Shown here: positions 43,561 through 53,525 of the stretch, piece after piece
Layout of the letters: the number at the start of each line of letters is the position of its first letter
Numbering within the stretch: the first letter of the stretch is position 1
NCBI RefSeq assembly: GCF_030269925.1
Contig: NC_085121.1
Span: 17,625,501 to 17,689,500, forward strand
Source of the DNA: Bombyx mori
Taxonomy: Eukaryota > Arthropoda > Insecta > Lepidoptera > Bombycidae
DNA: 64,000 bases
Direction of reading: 5' to 3'
Program-made: the position numbers and the translations under genes
Notes under the pieces: generated by a model
What the model saw: the letters and a program-made list of their open reading frames with translations, nothing else
What the model was told of the DNA's origin: nothing
The model's database searches: none

Positions 43561-46013
43561 TAAGACTGGACCACATCCATCGCCCCCTCCCTTACTCCAT
43601 TGTCCCCGCTATCGGGCGCGAACGCCTCAGCGGGGGCCAAAGTGCCGGCCGGTGCTCCCCCGGCCGACAGCTTCTTTTGGCGCCGCTTAGCTTGGCGGCG
43701 CCAATTTCTGATTGCGTTTTTGCCGGCTGGGGGGCATGCCTTGCCCCCGGTCCGGTGGTCAGCCCTGCGTCCGGCCGCCGCACACAATAAGCAATGCGGC
43801 GCAGCCGAGCACACGGCCGCCTTGTGTCCAGGCTGACCACAGCGGAAACACAGTCCGCTGCGGTCAACCGCACTTACGCACCTGGCGAGGCAGTGCCCAG
43901 TGCTGAAGCACTTTAGGCACCGCCAGGCGCGTGGTTCTAGCAGGCGCACGTGGGCTGCTATCCAGCCCACGCGCAACCTACCCGGATCCCCCAAAGGTCT
44001 CCCGGGCGGAGGAGCAGCCAGGGCGACGGCCGCCTCCACCGGGCAACGTACCCACACGGAGCTGGCCCCGCTATAACCGGGACGCAGCTCGCCTACGGTT
44101 ATATTCTGCAGGGCACAGTTGCCTTGGGAAGCGACGGCCGCCACCACCTCATCCCTGGTGGTGCATTCGTCCAGGCCGGTCACTTTCAATTCGGCCATCT
44201 TGACCGGCCTATGCACCCGCACCTCCTCTTCAGGCAGGACCGCGCGGAGCCTTGCGGCCAGACGCTCTGCGATGCCGGGACTATCGGCACCGGAACACTC
44301 TAGCAGTTTGGCCCCATTGGCTGTCTGCCTAGAGCGGAGACCCTCCCCCGCCCCGATCTCATTCAGATCGACTGCCGCGCGCGCCCGAGCAATGACATCT
44401 CCGTATGTCATGCCCTTGGCTTTGGCAGCCGGCAGCAGCGTTAGGACCACTGCCGCCGACCGCGGCGCGCGCGGTGGCTTCTTTGTTTTCTTGTTTTTCT
44501 TTTTGGCGGCTACAGGCGCTCGACCCTGTTGGGGAGCAGCCTGAGCCGCCGTGGCCGCCGGCGCTTCACCCACTTGTGGAGCTGCCAGTGGGACCTTCTT
44601 GGCACCCCGCCGGGCCACCACGTTCCACCCCTCGTCCATGTTGGATGGGGGCGGAGGCAGCGGACGGGGCTGGGGTGCTTGCGATGGGCGTTTCGCGTTG
44701 GCGCCGCCCCCCCGCTTTGTTCTATCCCGTCCCGGGCCCAACCTAGTGGCTGGAGTCCGTACGGGGGCGGGGTGGGCGGCTGGAGCACCCAACACTGCTG
44801 CATGTGCCGGTCGCCGTGCGTCAGCCGGGGCAATGAGTTGCGCCTCGAGGGCCGCCAGCCTGCCGTCCAGCCTTTCCAATACAACCTGGACGGTGCGAGT
44901 GATGACCTCGTCCAGGCTGAAGTTTCCAGCCAGCTCCCGTGGCCCCACGAGTGCCTGCTGCCTCTTGGTAGCGGTCATCTCCCTAGTGCGCGGCGATGGG
45001 AGACGTGGACGCTGCTCTGCCGCGCGCGGTGGTGGCAGCACAGGCCAACTGTCGCCAGTCAGCGCTGGGGAACGGCGGCTCCGAGGGGCCCCAGTGATAC
45101 ACGACGTCGCAATCGGTACAGGAGCCGGAGGAGTCCGCAACCCAGTGGCCCGGGGTACCGCAGGTGACGCCGTCGCTGTCGCTGTCCTCTTCGAAGCAGC
45201 AGCCTCATCATCAGGCTGCTGTTGGGCTTGAAGTAGTACTCGAAGCCTCGAATTTTCCGCCATCAGCTGTACCACCTGGTCATTGGCGGAAGCAACCGAA
45301 GGCAGAACCTTCGAGACCTGCGAGACCACCTCTCGCAGTTTACGGCCAGCGGCTTTGGTCTTAGTGCCGTTGGCCGCATATGATTTGACGGTCCTCATGG
45401 CCCTGTCTATGACCAAGGCAGGGTCCTGAAGGCCGCCTTCTTCCTCCTCTGTCGTTCGCCCGTCCAGTGAGGCGACAGACATCGACGCCGATGACTGCGC
45501 CGGTGACGGTGCGCCCCTCCTCCGGGCGGGTCTTCCTTTCGGGGGTGGCATCTCCTCCGCAGCAGAGGCCGCATCGGAGACTACCAGTACCTTCTCCGGC
45601 GGGGCATCTGCGCCAGAGGATGACGTTGGCTCCCCTCCCCCCTCGCGTGAGGAAACTCGCTGGGTCTTCCTTTTCCGCCTTATCTTTTTGGCGGTTGTCT
45701 CTTTCGAGCCAGCCGCCTCGCTGTCACTGACGAGCCCAGAGTGCGTCAAGTCAGCGCTGGCGTGTCTCTGTTCGACGGGTTTTCCGCTGCCCGTCATACA
45801 GCCCCCTTCGTCATGGCAAGCTTTGCCCCCCCCAGAATACGCGGGGCTGCATGCTTCCACCAAGGTGGAAGCACGGAGGGATTCTCCACCTAAGGTGGTA
45901 CCCTCCTGGGGTAAATTTTTTACAAACTTTGCCATCATTAATTTTTTCCTTTGATATTTAACCAGGGGTCGGTCCCCTGGGACGGCCCTCACGACTGGAC
46001 TCCCTCCAGCCAC
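43560..46013 (-). CDS. R1-clade ORF1: gag-like nucleic-acid-binding protein
   Basis: 817 residues. The N-terminal half is low-complexity (Ala/Pro/Ser/Lys/Arg-rich, with basic runs such as KKNKKTKKPPR). The C-terminal part has a conserved region before the knuckles (ELKVTGLDECTTRDEVVAAV), then three zinc knuckles: CLKCFSTGHCLARC (699-712), CFRCGQPGHKAAVC (722-735) and a longer third, CX2CX8HX6C (741-760). Such proteins bind element RNA and form the RNP. The first ATG is at 46013. Residues 26-27 are Met-Met (ATGATG from 45938) in a more A-rich context (AAAATTAATGATG), so translation may begin there. The stop is TAA, sharing its last A with the ORF2 start. Confidence 0.88.
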   Translation of the reverse strand: MAGGSPVVRAVPGDRPLVKYQRKKLMMAKFVKNLPQEGTTLGGESLRASTLVEACSPAYSGGGKACHDEGGCMTGSGKPVEQRHASADLTHSGLVSDSEAAGSKETTAKKIRRKRKTQRVSSREGGGEPTSSSGADAPPEKVLVVSDAASAAEEMPPPKGRPARRRGAPSPAQSSASMSVASLDGRTTEEEEGGLQDPALVIDRAMRTVKSYAANGTKTKAAGRKLREVVSQVSKVLPSVASANDQVVQLMAENSRLRVLLQAQQQPDDEAAASKRTATATASPAVPRATGLRTPPAPVPIATSCITGAPRSRRSPALTGDSWPVLPPPRAAEQRPRLPSPRTREMTATKRQQALVGPRELAGNFSLDEVITRTVQVVLERLDGRLAALEAQLIAPADARRPAHAAVLGAPAAHPAPVRTPATRLGPGRDRTKRGGGANAKRPSQAPQPRPLPPPPSNMDEGWNVVARRGAKKVPLAAPQVGEAPAATAAQAAPQQGRAPVAAKKKNKKTKKPPRAPRSAAVVLTLLPAAKAKGMTYGDVIARARAAVDLNEIGAGEGLRSRQTANGAKLLECSGADSPGIAERLAARLRAVLPEEEVRVHRPVKMAELKVTGLDECTTRDEVVAAVASQGNCALQNITVGELRPGYSGASSVWVRCPVEAAVALAAPPPGRPLGDPGRLRVGWIAAHVRLLEPRAWRCLKCFSTGHCLARCVSAVDRSGLCFRCGQPGHKAAVCSAAPHCLLCAAAGRRADHRTGGKACPPAGKNAIRNWRRQAKRRQKKLSAGGAPAGTLAPAEAFAPDSGDNGVREGAMDVVQS

Positions 46014-46583
46014 TCATCCCATCACCGGGCACGTCACAGGCTTAGGATTAGGGCATTTTTTATAGAGGTTCGCATCCTCGCGGCCCCTGCTAGGCAGCGA
46101 CCCCCGTCCCCTACTCGGTAGGGATTACGGTATGCTTCTTCGAAGCCACGCCGGTAAACCGGTACCCCCCTCTGGAGGGCCTTCCCCTTTAGCTGCCAAG
46201 AGGCAGCCGGGGACATGGCAACCAGCGACCGGAAGGGAGTGCCCTCCGGTTCACTTCTCATCCACGTGGGGTCTACCATTACTGACAGACCCACACGTCT
46301 GACCACGGCGTGACCACGCCGGCGTGCCGGTACCCTCCTCTGGAGGGCCTTCCCCTTTAACAACCAAAGGGCTGCCGGGGACATGGCCTAGCATCCAAGA
46401 GGTCTCCAGAAGGGAGCCCTCTCCCGCTTCACGCACCCTTTGTCCAGCAAAGGTGGGAAAAGGGAACGCTGTGTGCAGTCTTCTTTGTTCACGGCACCCC
46501 TGTGCAGACAACGCTGCTCCACGGTATCGGGGTGCACGCTTAAGCCCCACCGCCGCGACAAGGCGAGACCACGTTCGGTGGGG
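46014..46583 (-). promoter_or_regulatory. 5' UTR of the R1-clade element, with a duplicated block
   Basis: About 570 nt that should contain the internal promoter, since R1-clade elements have no LTR. Two copies of a block of about 70 nt lie 168 nt apart (about 46150-46219 and 46318-46387), sharing 'ctctggagggccttcccctt' and 'gccggggacatgg'. Because 168 is a multiple of three, a 116-codon upstream frame (46384-46034) reads the block twice (MSPAA.W.LKGKALQR.VP). Whether this is translated is unknown. Confidence 0.65.
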
Positions 46584-46597
46584 TCATATTTGTGTTT
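46584..46597. repeat. Target-site duplication, right copy
   Basis: tcatatttgtgttt, identical to 39947-39960. It abuts the first base of the element's 5' end (ACCCCACCG on the - strand). Confidence 0.88.
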
Positions 46598-47003
46598 AGG
46601 TGGTTTTTATATTTAAATTGTATTTTGTACGAATGTGTGTATTCTGCACTTAGATTTAATAATTTGATATATTCACCTGAAATTAAATATCAACTACTTG
46701 GGTCAATCATAGCTTTTTTTTTCTACCTATTCTAGTAGTCTCGAGGGGTTATACTAGATTCTTCGGGTGAGTAGGTGTCATAGCTGGTCTACCCTTCCAG
46801 AATACCAAAAGGAACCCTATACTCCATGCAAAAGACCAGATCTAGTTTCAAGTAGAAATCATTATTAAACAGATTGTTTTGTAGTTTTTGTCTTATTTGT
46901 GCGTTCTCAACCTCCTGTGTATATAAATCACTAAAAATAATTTCGTAGATTTCTAAAATATATTATAAACAAATACAATCCGAATTATCATTACGAATTT
47001 TTT
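46598..47003. other. Unique intronic sequence
   Basis: Right flank of the R1-clade insertion. Nothing recognised. Confidence 0.5.
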
Positions 47004-47252
47004 ACTAGTGGTAGGTCCTCTTGTAAGTCCGCGCGGATAAGTACCACCACCTTGCCTATTTCTGTCGTGAAGCAGTAATGCGTTTCGGTTTGAAGGGTGG
47101 GGCAGCCGTTGTAACTATACTTGAGACCTTAGAACTTATATCTCAAGGTGTGTGGCGCATTTACGTTGTAGATGTCTATGGGCTCCACTAACCACTTAAC
47201 ACCAGGTGAGCTGTGAGCTTGTCCACCCATCTAAGCGATAAAATAATAATAA
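47004..47252 (+). repeat. Bm1 SINE, 5'-truncated
   Basis: Tail from 'actagtggtaggtcctcttg' to 'taagcgataaaataataata'. Confidence 0.9.
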
Positions 47253-47704
47253 TGAAGCACTCGTTAAAATTAAATCAGGCGTCTTACACTTTCGACAACT
47301 TACGATAATAAATTAGTACTTGCAATTGCCACGCACGATATCAATCCTATTCCTAACACAAGGCGGATCAGTTAGTACAAAACAATACCAGAAAGTTTCG
47401 GGCTAAAAAACTGTACGGATTACGCCGAGCCGTCCAATCTACGGAGAGTATTAAAAGCACGAACTGCCAAAAACCCGTAGGCTGCTAGAAGCTGATATTA
47501 CGTGGAAGCCTGCGCGTTATCCCACGTAGGGGATTCGTCAACATTCAGCTTTTGTCGCAAACCTGTGTGCGACGTTGTGCATACATAATACTTTTTCACC
47601 TACGCTTTTGCGAGGATTGGCCCAAATGTAAAGCTAAAGCGTTTTATCTACACAAAATCAAGACTTATGTTACAAACTTTTTTTTTGGCTTTCCGAGCGA
47701 TGCG
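47253..47704. other. Unique intronic sequence, mixed composition
   Basis: No frame of note. 47400-47600 is less AT-rich than its surroundings but carries no recognised motif. Confidence 0.45.
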
Positions 47705-48340
47705 GTTTTATTTTTCGCTTAGCTGGGTGGACGAGTTGACAGCCCACCTGGTGTTAAGACCATAGACATCTACAACGTAAATGCGACACCCACCTTAAGA
47801 CATGAGTTCTAAGGTCTCAGCATAGTGAAGTCGTCGTGGCCTAATGAAGTCGTCGTGGCCTAAAGGATAAGACGTCCGGTGCATTCGTATTGAGCGATGC
47901 AACGGTATTCGAATCCCGCAGGCGGGTACCAATTTTTCTAATGAAATACGTACTTAACAAATGTTCACGATTGACTTCCACGGTGAAGGAATAACATCGT
48001 GTAATAAAAATTAAACCCGCAAAATTATAATTTACGTAATTACTGGTGGTAGGACCTCTTGTGAGTCCGAACGGGTAGGTACCACCGCCCCGCCAATTTC
48101 TGCCGTGAAGCAGTAATGCGTTTCGGTTTGAAGGGTGGGGTAGCCGTTGTGACAATACTGAGACCTTAGAACTATATCTCAAGGTGTGTGGCGCATTTAC
48201 GTTGTAGATGTCTATGGGCTCCAGTAACCACTTAACACCAGGTGGGCTGTGAGCTCGTCCACACATCTAAGCAAAAAAAAAAAAAAAATAGTTACAACGG
48301 CTGCCCCACCCTTCAAACCGAAACACATTACGCATTTTGT
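47705..48340 (-). repeat. Bm1 SINE split by another Bm1
   Basis: The first part, 47705-47826, is the inverse tail with a small deletion ('gttaagaccatagacatct'). The second part, 48288-48340, resumes at 'atagttacaacggctgcccc'. The split point is duplicated as 'atagt' (47822-47826 and 48288-48292) around the inserted copy. Confidence 0.8.
47827..48288 (+). mobile_element. Bm1 SINE, full length, nested in an older Bm1
   Basis: Head 'cgtcgtggcctaaaggataa', B box 'ggtattcgaatcccg', middle and tail as at 16298-16738, and poly(A) at 48273-48288. The first about 19 nt of the head are present twice in tandem (47827-47846 and 47846-47865). Confidence 0.88.
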
Positions 48341-48773
48341 CTGCTGTGTTTGAATAAGCCTATTCAGTTGACAAATAATATTATATTTAAACATAAAAAT
48401 AAACAAAAGCATGTCTGTCTGTGATTTCGAAATAAAAAACAAAAAAATACTCTTTAATCAAATAGCTTTGTACAGTATTCAGTGTCTACGACTGTTTGTT
48501 TTCTTTTATTGGCAGAAAAGATTGTAGCTGAACTTTTATCAATACGCAGGAATTATTTCTCAGAATAAGACAAACTTACAGTTCCAACGTAAAACTTTAT
48601 AAATATAAAAAGGAATTTTAGATACTTCAAAGAACTTAATAAGATCGGCTTATATTATGTACATTTTTTGACACTTTTATAGCAAATTATGTTATCATTC
48701 AGGCTTAGTCAAGTAGAATTTCTTGGTATATCTCACTTTTTTTTTTCTAAATATTTAAGTAGGTAATTTTTTA
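48341..48773. other. Unique intronic sequence
   Basis: Nothing recognised. Confidence 0.5.
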
Positions 48774-49135
48774 GAAGTCGTCGTGGCCCTAAAGCTATGG
48801 TGCGTTTTTAAACAATGGTTAGGTGTGACTTCCACGATAAAGGAATAGCATCGTGTAAAACAATGAAACCAGTAAAAAAATGTATTCTGTTTACTAGCGG
48901 CAGGTCGTCTTGTGAGACCGCATGAAAAAATGCACTGACACTCCTATTTTTTATGCCAAGCAGTAACTCGTTCCAGCTTAAAGCAAATATTAAGCAACTG
49001 ATACTTAAACCTCATGTCTCAAGATGGTTGACGCCATTGATTCTATGATGTCCATTGACTTCAGTGGCCATTTAACACCAGGATCGTGATTCTAGTTCAC
49101 CCCTTCAAAGCAGTAAAAGAGTGATGCAAATTATA
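48774..49135 (+). repeat. Old Bm1 SINE
   Basis: Head 'gaagtcgtcgtggccctaaa', then 'tgacttccacgataaaggaa', then a diverged tail ending 'caaagcagtaaaaga'. The head-to-tail distance is shortened. Confidence 0.6.
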
Positions 49136-49237
49136 GACCCAAAGGGTGCAAATTAATAATATATGCTTACTAACTAAGATGGTGAAGGAAAAGAATAACA
49201 ATGATTTATTAATCCAATCAGTATATCGTAAGATGTA

Positions 49238-49487
49238 TTTTTTTTATTTATTGCTTATGTCGGTTGACGAACTCACGGCCAACCTAGTGTTAAACGGTTA
49301 CCGGAGCCCAAAGGCATCTACAACGTAATTGCCGCCACCTACCTTGAGACATAAGTTCTAAGGTCTCAGTACATATAGTTACAACGGCCCCACCTTTCAA
49401 ACCGAAACGCATTACTGCTTCACGGCAGAAATAGGCAGAGTGGTGGTACCTACCCGTACAGACTCACAAGAGGTCCCACCACCAGTA
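49238..49487 (-). repeat. Bm1 SINE, 5'-truncated
   Basis: T-run, 'attgcttatgtcggttgacg', through to 'gaggtcccaccaccagtaag'. Moderately diverged. Confidence 0.85.
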
Positions 49488-49798
49488 AGATTAGAGGTAA
49501 GTAAAAAAAAAACATTTATGTGTATTTACCGCGAAAATCTATATTGTGCTTATAACTTGCGTCAACTGAGGAGTGCGGTTGCCGGTTTAAAGCCCTCCCC
49601 GAAATAGTCGTCTTGCTTTTAATAACCGTGAACGAAAACCCATCCCCTATCACACACATGCTCAAGCAAGAAGAAAATAATACTTACGAGAATAATCTCA
49701 GAAAGTTTATAAAATACTTAAGTTAATGAGAAAAATAAGACTGATTTATTTTCTAATAAAATACCCCCTTAGGTACATGAAATAGTCGTCTGTACGCT

Positions 49799-50239
49799 CT
49801 CTCTCTCTCTCTCTTCCCAGCTATTTATCCCACATGGTGGTGGGGTCAGCTTTCCTGACTTTACTGCACCACTTCGCTCTGTCTTCGACATCCTCGTCAG
49901 CAACATTGCATTCTCTCTCTGGTCCTTCAGCACTACGTCCCTCCACCTTGTCTTGGGTCTGCCTCTAGGTCTCCGACCGGGGAGGTCGAGCAGTAGCGCC
50001 AAATTTCCGACGTAGTCAGGTGGCTTCCTTTTTACGTGACCATACCATCTCAGCCTACTCTCCTGCATCTTGTCGGCGATGTCCCGTACACCTAGACTTC
50101 CACGCACGTACTCGTTGCGGATTTTATCGAGCCTAGTCATGCCGCACATCCACCTCAGCATTTTCATTTCAGCAACTTGAATGGTATGTACGTTCCTTTT
50201 GGTTGCCGCCCATGTTTCGCTGCCATACATAAGAACAGG
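49799..50239 (-). pseudogene. 5'-truncated RTE-like LINE C-terminal remnant
   Basis: The - strand reads VLMYGSETWAATKRN, VAEMKMLRWMCGMTRLDKIR, NEYVRGSLGVRDIADKMQ, ESRLRWYGHVKRKP and GRRPRGRPKTRWRDVV. It is a long intact stretch of a non-LTR C-terminus, different from those at 22948 and 29186. The sense tail is (GA)n (49797-49812 as CT). A 9-bp duplication, ctgtacgct, lies at 49790-49798 and 50240-50248 and fixes both ends. The apparent ATG-initiated frame (50257-49769) therefore spans beyond the element on both sides and is fortuitous. Confidence 0.8.
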
Positions 50240-50248
50240 CTGTACGCT

Positions 50249-51260
50249 AAAAAACATTAATGATTTTGTAGATAAAGTTTAGCGTCAGCTAGTACCAAAC
50301 ACTACTTTACAAATAACATAGCTCAATACACATAAATATCTTCAGAAAGTAGAAACTATAAATAGCTAACGTAAAAGTTTTATTTTCAAAGAGCTCTATA
50401 ACGATCACCGAAAAACTACGTGTACCGTTACACAAAGAGAGCCCCTTGTTAACGTTCTTTTAGTGTTACGTTGACATTTCCCTGTATAAAGTGCCGAAAC
50501 GAGTCATACAACCTAGTTTTGAGCCCATAAATGATACATTTTAGTGGCATTGCGTTGGGACAGTTGTTAAAGTAAGTTTATCACGCACGTCACGCAAACG
50601 ATATGATTTACAGGCCCATTTGGGGTCGAGAAAATTGGTGACATAACGCGACACAAAATATGAAGAGTTTCGTTTTAATGATGACCGAAAAATGGGCTTT
50701 TTCGCGACAATTGAACTGTTGGTGCAGTTTTTAGTGCTATGGTTACAATTATTTGTGCAACGTGACAGGATTGTAAGCCTGCAACCTCTGAGTTTTTGAT
50801 TAAAAATTCGATGTTATAAAATGTTTTTGTTAATTGAAATAATAAACTAGACAGAATCGCAATAAATTTAATGCTATGTAAATAAATTTAAAAAATAGTT
50901 ATCTTAAATCCAAATAAAATTAAAGATTCTAAATTTTAAAGTGACACAATCAATGTGAATTCTGACATTGCTATTATTGTAATCTTGATGTTAGTTCTCA
51001 AATTAGATATTGATGCTAACAACTACTCACCAGGAGTAAAGATTTAATAATTAAGCGATCGTAAACACAATATTATTATCTTGACTGGAAACTATTTGAA
51101 CACTGTCAATGTATGATTTGTAAAATATACGATGCAGATATAGTGAGGGGTAGGTCTCAGGGTATTATTTAATAAAACTATGGGTTATTCACTAATATCA
51201 GCAGATGTCAAATTCTAGTCTTGTTACTCAAACAATTTACGATATAGAACAATAATTACA
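50249..51260. other. Unique intronic AT-rich sequence
   Basis: Nothing recognised. Confidence 0.5.
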
Positions 51261-51268
51261 ACATGAGG

Positions 51269-51307
51269 CGGGCGCACGCAACTCACACTATAAAACGGAA
51301 GCGCCCG
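51269..51307 (+). promoter_or_regulatory. TATA box framed by a GC-rich inverted repeat
   Basis: TATAAAA at 51289-51295 lies between CGGGCGC (51269-51275) and GCGCCCG (51301-51307), a perfect 7-bp inverted repeat in an otherwise AT-rich intron. It is about 190 nt upstream of the possible exon at 51483. A promoter is suggested but not demonstrated. Confidence 0.3.
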
Positions 51308-51482
51308 GAAACGATCTTAATTATCTGTCAAAAGACGGATATAGACAATAAAAACTATGTATGTATAGCTAGCGGGCATACGGCCGCGAGAGTGACGTAC
51401 AGGTCGGTTTGCTTTATACTATATACATTATAATGAAGTAATCTCCATAGGATACTATTAACACCAAAAATTTGATACAATT

Positions 51483-51654
51483 ATGACTGAAAGATTCAGG
51501 CTTTCATTACAAAGTGGATCGCTTGCACTGAGTATGAACAGGTATTACGAATATTCGGATCAAACAGAGGCAGAATACGAGGCATTTAGAGCCGTCATTC
51601 GCCGCAGGGTTCCAATGTATGTGGCACCGAAATACCGACACACAATGGACAGCG
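51483..51654 (+). CDS. Speculative first exon of an unrecognised gene
   Basis: I do not recognise this product. From ATG 51483 the frame reads MTERFRLSLQSGSLALSMNR, then YYEYSDQTEAEYEAFRAVIR and RRVPMYVAPKYRHTMDS. It has a balanced, charged, aromatic-containing composition unlike the Leu/Phe/Ile/Lys-rich chance frames nearby. It is GC-richer than the flanks, has a TATA box 190 nt upstream, and reaches a possible donor GTAACT at 51655 (phase 1) shortly before the frame closes. It is not part of any repeat seen here. It could be an exon of a gene nested in the neuroligin intron, a retroelement relic, or chance. Confidence 0.22.
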
Positions 51655-51714
51655 GTAACTTCCTAGTATTCTTGTAATTGGAAATGGGCAGAATTGTAAA
51701 TTAGCTGATTTCAT

Positions 51715-51830
51715 TGACTGACTCGGTCGTGAGATGGTTAGCAGTCCTGAATGTTGCGCGAAGGGTTCAATTCCCAAATCGGGCAAACATTGTGTGATGA
51801 ACCGCTTTGTTGAACAGGTTATATGGAGTT
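51715..51830 (+). repeat. tRNA-derived SINE, second family, copy 2
   Basis: A-box-like 'gtgagatggttagcagtcct', B-box-like 'gggttcaattcccaa', then 'gcaaacattgtgtgatgaac', in the same order as 21560-21800. Confidence 0.6.
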
Positions 51831-53379
51831 GATTATTTTTTGGAGCTGATAGAATTAGGCAGCTTGGGATACTTAAAAAGGTAGATCTATTAAAAAAATA
51901 CCGCTGAGATCGTTCTATGCTACGTGCCTAATTTATGTATAGGAGGATGTCTTGAACGATGGCAGAGTTTTCTATTTGGAGGAGTCTAACAACCGTGAGC
52001 ACTCGTTACATTGTACCCAATCTCAATGAGTTTGTACTACGTACTTAAGTGTAGCTTAAATCGCCTCGTAGGTCGAGTGGCTTATAACCCTGACTCTATT
52101 GTAATACTATGTACGCTTTCAGTTCCTGATCGCTGTCAGTACTTTTAGGTAAGATATTTTACTATCCATATACTTTTTAATCAGGTTTATAAAAGATGAG
52201 GTTTTCGCTTAAACTTTATCTATAACATTTGCTATGACTTTATAAATTATGTATAAGATTTAACCAGACTTATAAAATGAATACAATTTTATTTTGGTGC
52301 CCTTGATCATATTATGTTTTTCATCAAAATCTTATAAATAGTTTGGTTTAAATAAAAATAACTGGAAAAAATATGATGTCCAAGGAAAAAATGGCTTTTT
52401 TTAATGAATTTAACTGACGGGTTTTTTCTGTTGAAGTCGGTGACAAATTTATAATTTACATCATGGAGTAAATCAAATTAATGCACATGCTCACATGCTA
52501 CTATTGTACGTTTATGGGGCAAATTTTCCTGCACCCTTCACACTCATTTATAGAGTCGTTGAATGAATGAAATTGTACAGAGCTTCATCAATTTTACTTG
52601 TACAAAATTGTATTTTTCTATCACCTTACTTTAATGTAATCGTTCAAAATATTCATCACGCAAAAAGAACTCTTCTTGCTGTTGAAATAAGGGCACGGTT
52701 TTGTTTATTCCGAGATGATCTGGATATACAGAATTATCTTCAACATTTTCGTAAACTTTCCGTCTGCAGATGAGGGTTGCTTGTGCTATTTATAACGTAC
52801 ACTCGAGGGAATCCTTAGGGGTAAGTAGTTAAGGAAAATTTGAGTTTCCAAATTAGGCGTATCAGTGTTTTTTTTTTTTAATTTAATAAATACTTTAGCT
52901 TCAAATAGTGATTGGTTCCCAAAGGTTTCAGATTTGCACAGCCTATCAAAAATAGATTTTTGCAAGTCGTAAACATTATTTACAACTATATCCCAGATTT
53001 AATCTTGACCTAAATTAATGTGATTGTACAGTCTTCGACGTTATCGAGGAGGTAATACACCTCACGCTAACTACTAATTTGACTATTAAAAAGGAATGTT
53101 TCTATTATTAATGTTTAGGAAATTTCATCCATTTATTAGAAAAAAAACATGTGCTTATTGACAATCACTCCTAATGTTGTAATCAACTCTGTGTCAGCCT
53201 TTTCAATAAGATCCCAATCATATGGTATGAGCAATTTTTCGTACCTATAGTATTGAATATTTTCCTTCTTTGTTTGGTTGTTCGTGTTCCTTACAAATAT
53301 TCAGGTAACCTTGATACTACTGATTTGAAAGTTTCTACGGCAATTCTGAAAATTGATAGAATGATTCTGGTGTAGAGCA
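51831..53379. other. Unique intronic AT-rich sequence
   Basis: No gene supported. The 68-codon frame at 52567-52773 has no domain. Confidence 0.45.
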
Positions 53380-53525
53380 ATGTGGCATGATGAGACAGTC
53401 TTTGTACTGTAAAACTGAAACTTAGAACTCATTTCTCAAGACAGATGGCAAAATTTACGTTTTTGGCTCCGGTAAGCACTTAACACTACGTGGACAGTGA
53501 AATTGTCCACCCATTTTTGTAAAAA
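53380..53525 (+). repeat. Degraded Bm1 tail
   Basis: 'cttagaactcatttctcaag', 'ggctccggtaagcacttaac' and 'attgtccacccatttttgta' plus an A-run keep Bm1 order at low identity. Confidence 0.5.

Larger units (their letters stand above)
39961..46583 (-). mobile_element. Complete R1-clade non-LTR retrotransposon
   Basis: Order on the - strand: 5' UTR (46583-46014), ORF1 (46013-43560), ORF2 (43560-40345), 3' UTR (40344-39979) and poly(A) (39978-39961, 18 nt). Both ORFs are uninterrupted and the flanks carry a perfect duplication of up to 14 bp. The insertion is therefore full-length or nearly so, recent, and possibly still competent. The APE endonuclease, reverse transcriptase, C-terminal CCHC motif and three-knuckle ORF1 place it in the R1 clade (with R1, TRAS and SART). 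There is no rDNA or telomeric repeat at the insertion site, so it is neither classical R1 nor TRAS/SART in its usual target. It is strikingly GC-rich against its AT-rich surroundings. It lies antisense in the neuroligin intron. Confidence 0.9.

Noticed and set aside
40195..45954. Many long + strand open frames (up to 319 codons) across the LINE
   Set aside because: They are mirror frames of the GC-rich ORF1 and ORF2 on the - strand, where stops are rare; their products are Pro/Arg/Ser-rich with no domains.
39961..46583. Identification as TRAS or SART telomeric element, or as R1 in rDNA
   Set aside because: Neither flank has (TTAGG)n or 28S rDNA sequence. Only R1-clade membership is supported.
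49769..50257. A 162-codon ATG-initiated gene
   Set aside because: The 9-bp target duplication shows the LINE fragment is 49799-50239. The ATG and the C-terminal residues come from flanking DNA and the (GA)n tail.
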